Shown here: positions 6,766-8,618 of the stretch, one piece after another
Layout of the letters: each line of letters begins with the position of its first letter
Numbering within the stretch: position 1 is the stretch's first letter
DNA from: JAXJYR01 sp964593515
GTDB taxonomy: Bacteria; Bacillota_I; Bacilli_A; Erysipelotrichales; Erysipelotrichaceae
DNA: 8,618 bases
Direction of reading: 5' to 3'
Assembly (NCBI GenBank): GCA_964593515.1
Contig: CAZQJH010000072.1
Location: 1-8,618 of the forward strand
Notes under the pieces: model-generated
Database searches by the model: none
Told to the model about the DNA's origin: nothing
The model's input: only the letters and a program-made list of their open reading frames with translations
Program-made: the position numbers and the translations under genes

Positions 6766-7956
6766 ATGGAAAGAAAAGTTGGAACCGTATCAAGAGGGGT
6801 TCGTTGTCCGATTATTCGTGAAGGAGACGACCTAGCAAAAATTGTTGCGGATAGTGTATTAGAAGCAGCTGAAAGCGAAGGATTTAGTTTACGTGATAAA
6901 GATGTTGTAGCGGTAACTGAATCAATTGTAGCTAGAAGCCAAGGAAACTATGCTTCAGTACAAGATATTGCAGCCGATGTTAAAGAAAAATTAGGTGGAG
7001 AAACAATTGGAGTTATCTTCCCAATTCTTTCAAGAAATCGTTTTGCAATTTGTTTAAAAGGAATTGCCATGGGAGCTAAGAAAGTTGTATTAATGCTTAG
7101 CTATCCAAGTGATGAAGTTGGAAATGCTTTAATTTCTTGGGATCAGTTAGATGAAGCAAAACTTAATCCATATACTGATGTATTAAGTTTAGCTGATTAT
7201 AGAAGATTATTTGGAGACAACAAACATGAATTTACTGGAGTAGATTATGTTGAATATTATTCAAATATCGTGAAAGAAGCAGGAGCTGAAGTTGAAGTAA
7301 TTTTCGCAAACAACGCGAAAACAATTTTAGATTACACTGATTGTGTATTAAACTGTGATATTCACACAAGAAAAAGAACAAAACGTATTTTATTAGAAAA
7401 CGGAGCTAAAGTAGTATGTAGTTTAGATGACATTTTAACAAGCTCTGTAAATGGAAGTGGATTTAATGAAAAATATGGTTTATTAGGATCTAATAAATCA
7501 ACTGAAGATACAATTAAATTATTCCCACAAGAATGTAAAGATTTAGTATTAGATGTACAAAAACGTTTATTTGATGCAACAGGTAAACATGTAGAGGTTA
7601 TGGTTTATGGAGATGGGGCTTTCAAAGATCCTCAAGGTAAAATTTGGGAATTAGCTGACCCAGTAGTTTCTCCAGCCTTCACTGATGGTTTAATTGGTAC
7701 ACCAAATGAATTAAAATTAAAATATTTAGCTGACAACGACTTTAAAGATTTAAGTGGAGAAGCTTTAAAAGAAGCAATCTCTAACAGTATTAAAGCGAAG
7801 GATGATAACCTTGTAGGTAATATGGCATCACAAGGAACTACGCCACGTCAATTAACTGATTTAATTGGTTCATTATGTGACTTAACAAGTGGTTCTGGTG
7901 ATAAAGGAACACCAATTGTCTTAGTACAAGGATATTTCGATAACTATACAAACTAA
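6766..7956 (+). CDS. CofE-like protein (coenzyme F420-0:L-glutamate ligase family), true substrate unknown
   Basis: This 396-residue soluble protein is recognised as a Bacillota member of the F420-0:gamma-glutamyl ligase family (PF01996). Recognisable blocks are GVRCPIIREGDDL near the N-terminus, DVVAVTESIVARSQG (46-60), IFPILSRNRFAICLKGIAMG (from about 84), and YGDGAFKDP (281-289), with a C-terminal QGTTPRQLTDLIGSLCD segment. True CofE enzymes are about 250 residues and add glutamate to F420-0. This long form is common in Bacillota not known to make F420, so the ligase label describes the family and not a proven reaction. An amino-acid ligation to some other phosphorylated or carboxylated acceptor is possible but is inference. 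The start is supported by AAGGTGA (6751-6757) with 8-base spacing. It is a single-gene unit, with somewhat more C-ending codons (aac, ttc) than its neighbours, which may hint at high expression. Confidence 0.8.
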   Translation: MERKVGTVSRGVRCPIIREGDDLAKIVADSVLEAAESEGFSLRDKDVVAVTESIVARSQGNYASVQDIAADVKEKLGGETIGVIFPILSRNRFAICLKGIAMGAKKVVLMLSYPSDEVGNALISWDQLDEAKLNPYTDVLSLADYRRLFGDNKHEFTGVDYVEYYSNIVKEAGAEVEVIFANNAKTILDYTDCVLNCDIHTRKRTKRILLENGAKVVCSLDDILTSSVNGSGFNEKYGLLGSNKSTEDTIKLFPQECKDLVLDVQKRLFDATGKHVEVMVYGDGAFKDPQGKIWELADPVVSPAFTDGLIGTPNELKLKYLADNDFKDLSGEALKEAISNSIKAKDDNLVGNMASQGTTPRQLTDLIGSLCDLTSGSGDKGTPIVLVQGYFDNYTN

Positions 7957-7969
7957 TAGTAGTACGTTT

Positions 7970-8002
7970 AAAGAACGATTTTTATATCGTTCTTTTCTTT
8001 TT
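7970..8002 (+). terminator. Intrinsic terminator after the CofE-like gene
   Basis: A perfect 10-bp stem, AAAGAACGAT (7970-7979) with ATCGTTCTTT (7986-7995), and a 6-base loop is followed by TTTTCTTTTTT ending at 8002. Confidence 0.88.
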
Positions 8003-8012
8003 GATATTAGAT

Positions 8013-8026
8013 CAAAAGCGCTCACA
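8013..8026 (+). promoter_or_regulatory. Possible cre-like (CcpA) site upstream of the lipoprotein gene
   Basis: CAAAAGCGCTCACA fits the cre consensus TGWAANCGNTNWCA at every position except the first two. It lies 24 bases before the start codon. No clear promoter was found here. TTGATA at 8001-8006 resembles a -35 box, but no matching -10 follows at normal spacing. A TG-A-TTATTA stretch (8031-8039) is a weak extended -10 candidate. Confidence 0.25.
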
Positions 8027-8049
8027 ACTTTGATTATTAGGAGGATATT

Positions 8050-8529
8050 ATGAAATTAATCAAAAAATTATTCACAATGACATTAGTTGTTACAACATTT
8101 ATGATGATGGTTGGATGTACAACTCAAGAAAAAAATGTTGAAGGAAACTTAGCTGATATTATGACAAGTTTATATTCAACTTTAGCTGATGATGAAAAAC
8201 CAATGGAATTAGTTCAAACTGAAATCAATGATGAAAACATCGAATATTTCTTAGGAAGTAGTGATATTGATTACAAAGAAGCATTAGCTAGTGAACCAGC
8301 AATGAGCTCTATTCCACACTCAGTTGTTTTATTACGTGTTAATGAAGGAGCTGATGTAGAAGCAATCAAAACAACAATCAAAGAAAACGTAAATCCAGCT
8401 AAATGGTTATGTGTTGAAGTTACACCAGAAAATATCATTGTGGAAAACAAAGGTGATTTAGTAATTTTAATCATGGTTGAAGAACAAGTTACTCGCGAAG
8501 GGATTTACAACGTATTTAACGAATTATAA
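8050..8529 (+). CDS. Small lipoprotein of unknown function (possibly DUF4358-like)
   Basis: This 159-residue protein begins with a clear lipoprotein signal: basic MKLIKK, a hydrophobic stretch, and the lipobox M-V-G-C with C23 as the lipidated residue, so the mature protein is anchored to the outer face of the membrane. The mature part is acidic and mixed helix/strand: LADIMTSLYSTLADD, then a strand-rich centre (SVVLLRVNEGADVEAIK), and a closing ENIIVENKGDLVILIMVEEQ. This order resembles the DUF4358 lipoproteins of Clostridia, which to my knowledge are often found near MBOAT and AlgX/DHHW-like genes; the match is by eye only. An MBOAT gene starts 29 bases downstream, which fits. SD AGGAGG (8040-8045) is well placed for this ATG. 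No function is assigned. Confidence 0.75.
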   Translation: MKLIKKLFTMTLVVTTFMMMVGCTTQEKNVEGNLADIMTSLYSTLADDEKPMELVQTEINDENIEYFLGSSDIDYKEALASEPAMSSIPHSVVLLRVNEGADVEAIKTTIKENVNPAKWLCVEVTPENIIVENKGDLVILIMVEEQVTREGIYNVFNEL

Positions 8530-8554
8530 GATTCTCGCATGAGAATCTTTTTTT
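8528..8554 (+). terminator. Intrinsic terminator between the lipoprotein and MBOAT genes
   Basis: A perfect 9-bp stem, AAGATTCTC (8528-8536) with GAGAATCTT (8541-8549), a 4-base loop, and seven T in all (8548-8554). It begins inside the stop codon and ends only four bases before the next ATG. Confidence 0.85.
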
Positions 8555-8558
8555 AAGT

Positions 8559-8618
8559 ATGATTTTCTCAAGTATTAGTTTTTTATATTATTTTTTACCG
8601 ATTTTGATTGTTATCTAT
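8559..8618 (+). CDS. MBOAT-family O-acyltransferase (AlgI/DltB-like), first 20 codons
   Basis: The frame opens at ATG 8559 and stays open to the end of the window. The 20 residues visible begin MIFSSISFLYYFLP and continue hydrophobic, closely matching the stereotyped N-terminus of MBOAT proteins of the AlgI type (pattern M-x-F-S-S-x-x-F-L-x-x-F-L-P). These multi-pass membrane enzymes transfer acyl groups to polysaccharides, teichoic acids or similar envelope polymers. There is no recognisable SD upstream; the preceding bases are the T run of a terminator. Only a fragment is present, so the call rests on this N-terminal signature and on the neighbouring lipoprotein. Confidence 0.6.
   Translation, partial: MIFSSISFLYYFLPILIVIY

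Noticed and set aside
8271..8474. Minus-strand open frame within the lipoprotein gene
   Set aside because: It is antisense to a gene with a clear signal peptide and SD and has no features of its own.

Overview
The window is AT-rich DNA with leucine and other codons strongly biased to A/T endings, TGG for tryptophan, strong Shine-Dalgarno (SD) sequences and compact intrinsic terminators. This points to a low-GC Bacillota (Firmicutes) using the standard bacterial code. The architecture (XRE-cupin regulator, potA, potB, fused potC-potD, a stand-alone CofE-like protein, MBOAT acyltransferase) suggests a gut-type lineage such as Erysipelotrichia or a relative. That taxonomic call is inference. All genes are on the plus strand, and no gap exceeds about 165 bases.

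Layout. (1) Positions 2-373 hold the C-terminal end of a membrane acyltransferase (family 3), closed by a terminator. (2) A good sigma-A promoter (446-473), flanked by three AAGTTTA copies, drives a four-gene operon for polyamine uptake: an XRE-cupin regulator (529-1062), the ATPase PotA (1074-2654), the permease PotB (2655-3506) and a PotC-PotD fusion (3493-5379). The genes abut or overlap, and a hairpin follows. (3) A PLP-dependent class I/II aminotransferase (5436-6602) has its own extended -10 promoter and a very strong terminator. (4) A CofE-like F420-0:L-glutamate-ligase-family protein of unknown substrate (6766-7956) stands alone between promoter and terminator. (5) A small lipoprotein (8050-8529) is followed, after a terminator, by the first 20 codons of an MBOAT (AlgI/DltB-like) O-acyltransferase running off the window.

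How the genes work together. The regulator probably senses a small ligand through its cupin domain and controls polyamine import. PotA energises the PotB/PotC channel, and PotD, tethered to PotC instead of being a free lipoprotein, captures the ligand outside. The lipoprotein and MBOAT protein look like the start of an envelope-polymer acylation cluster.

The most unusual feature is in PotA. Its C-terminal TOBE domain is interrupted by about 165 residues that form two repeats resembling the Ig-like domains of bacterial surface proteins, an odd module inside a cytoplasmic ATPase. Also notable are the PotC-PotD fusion with altered ligand-pocket positions, and the CofE-family protein with no F420 genes around it. 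Nothing resembling a CRISPR array, tRNA, rRNA or insertion sequence was seen.
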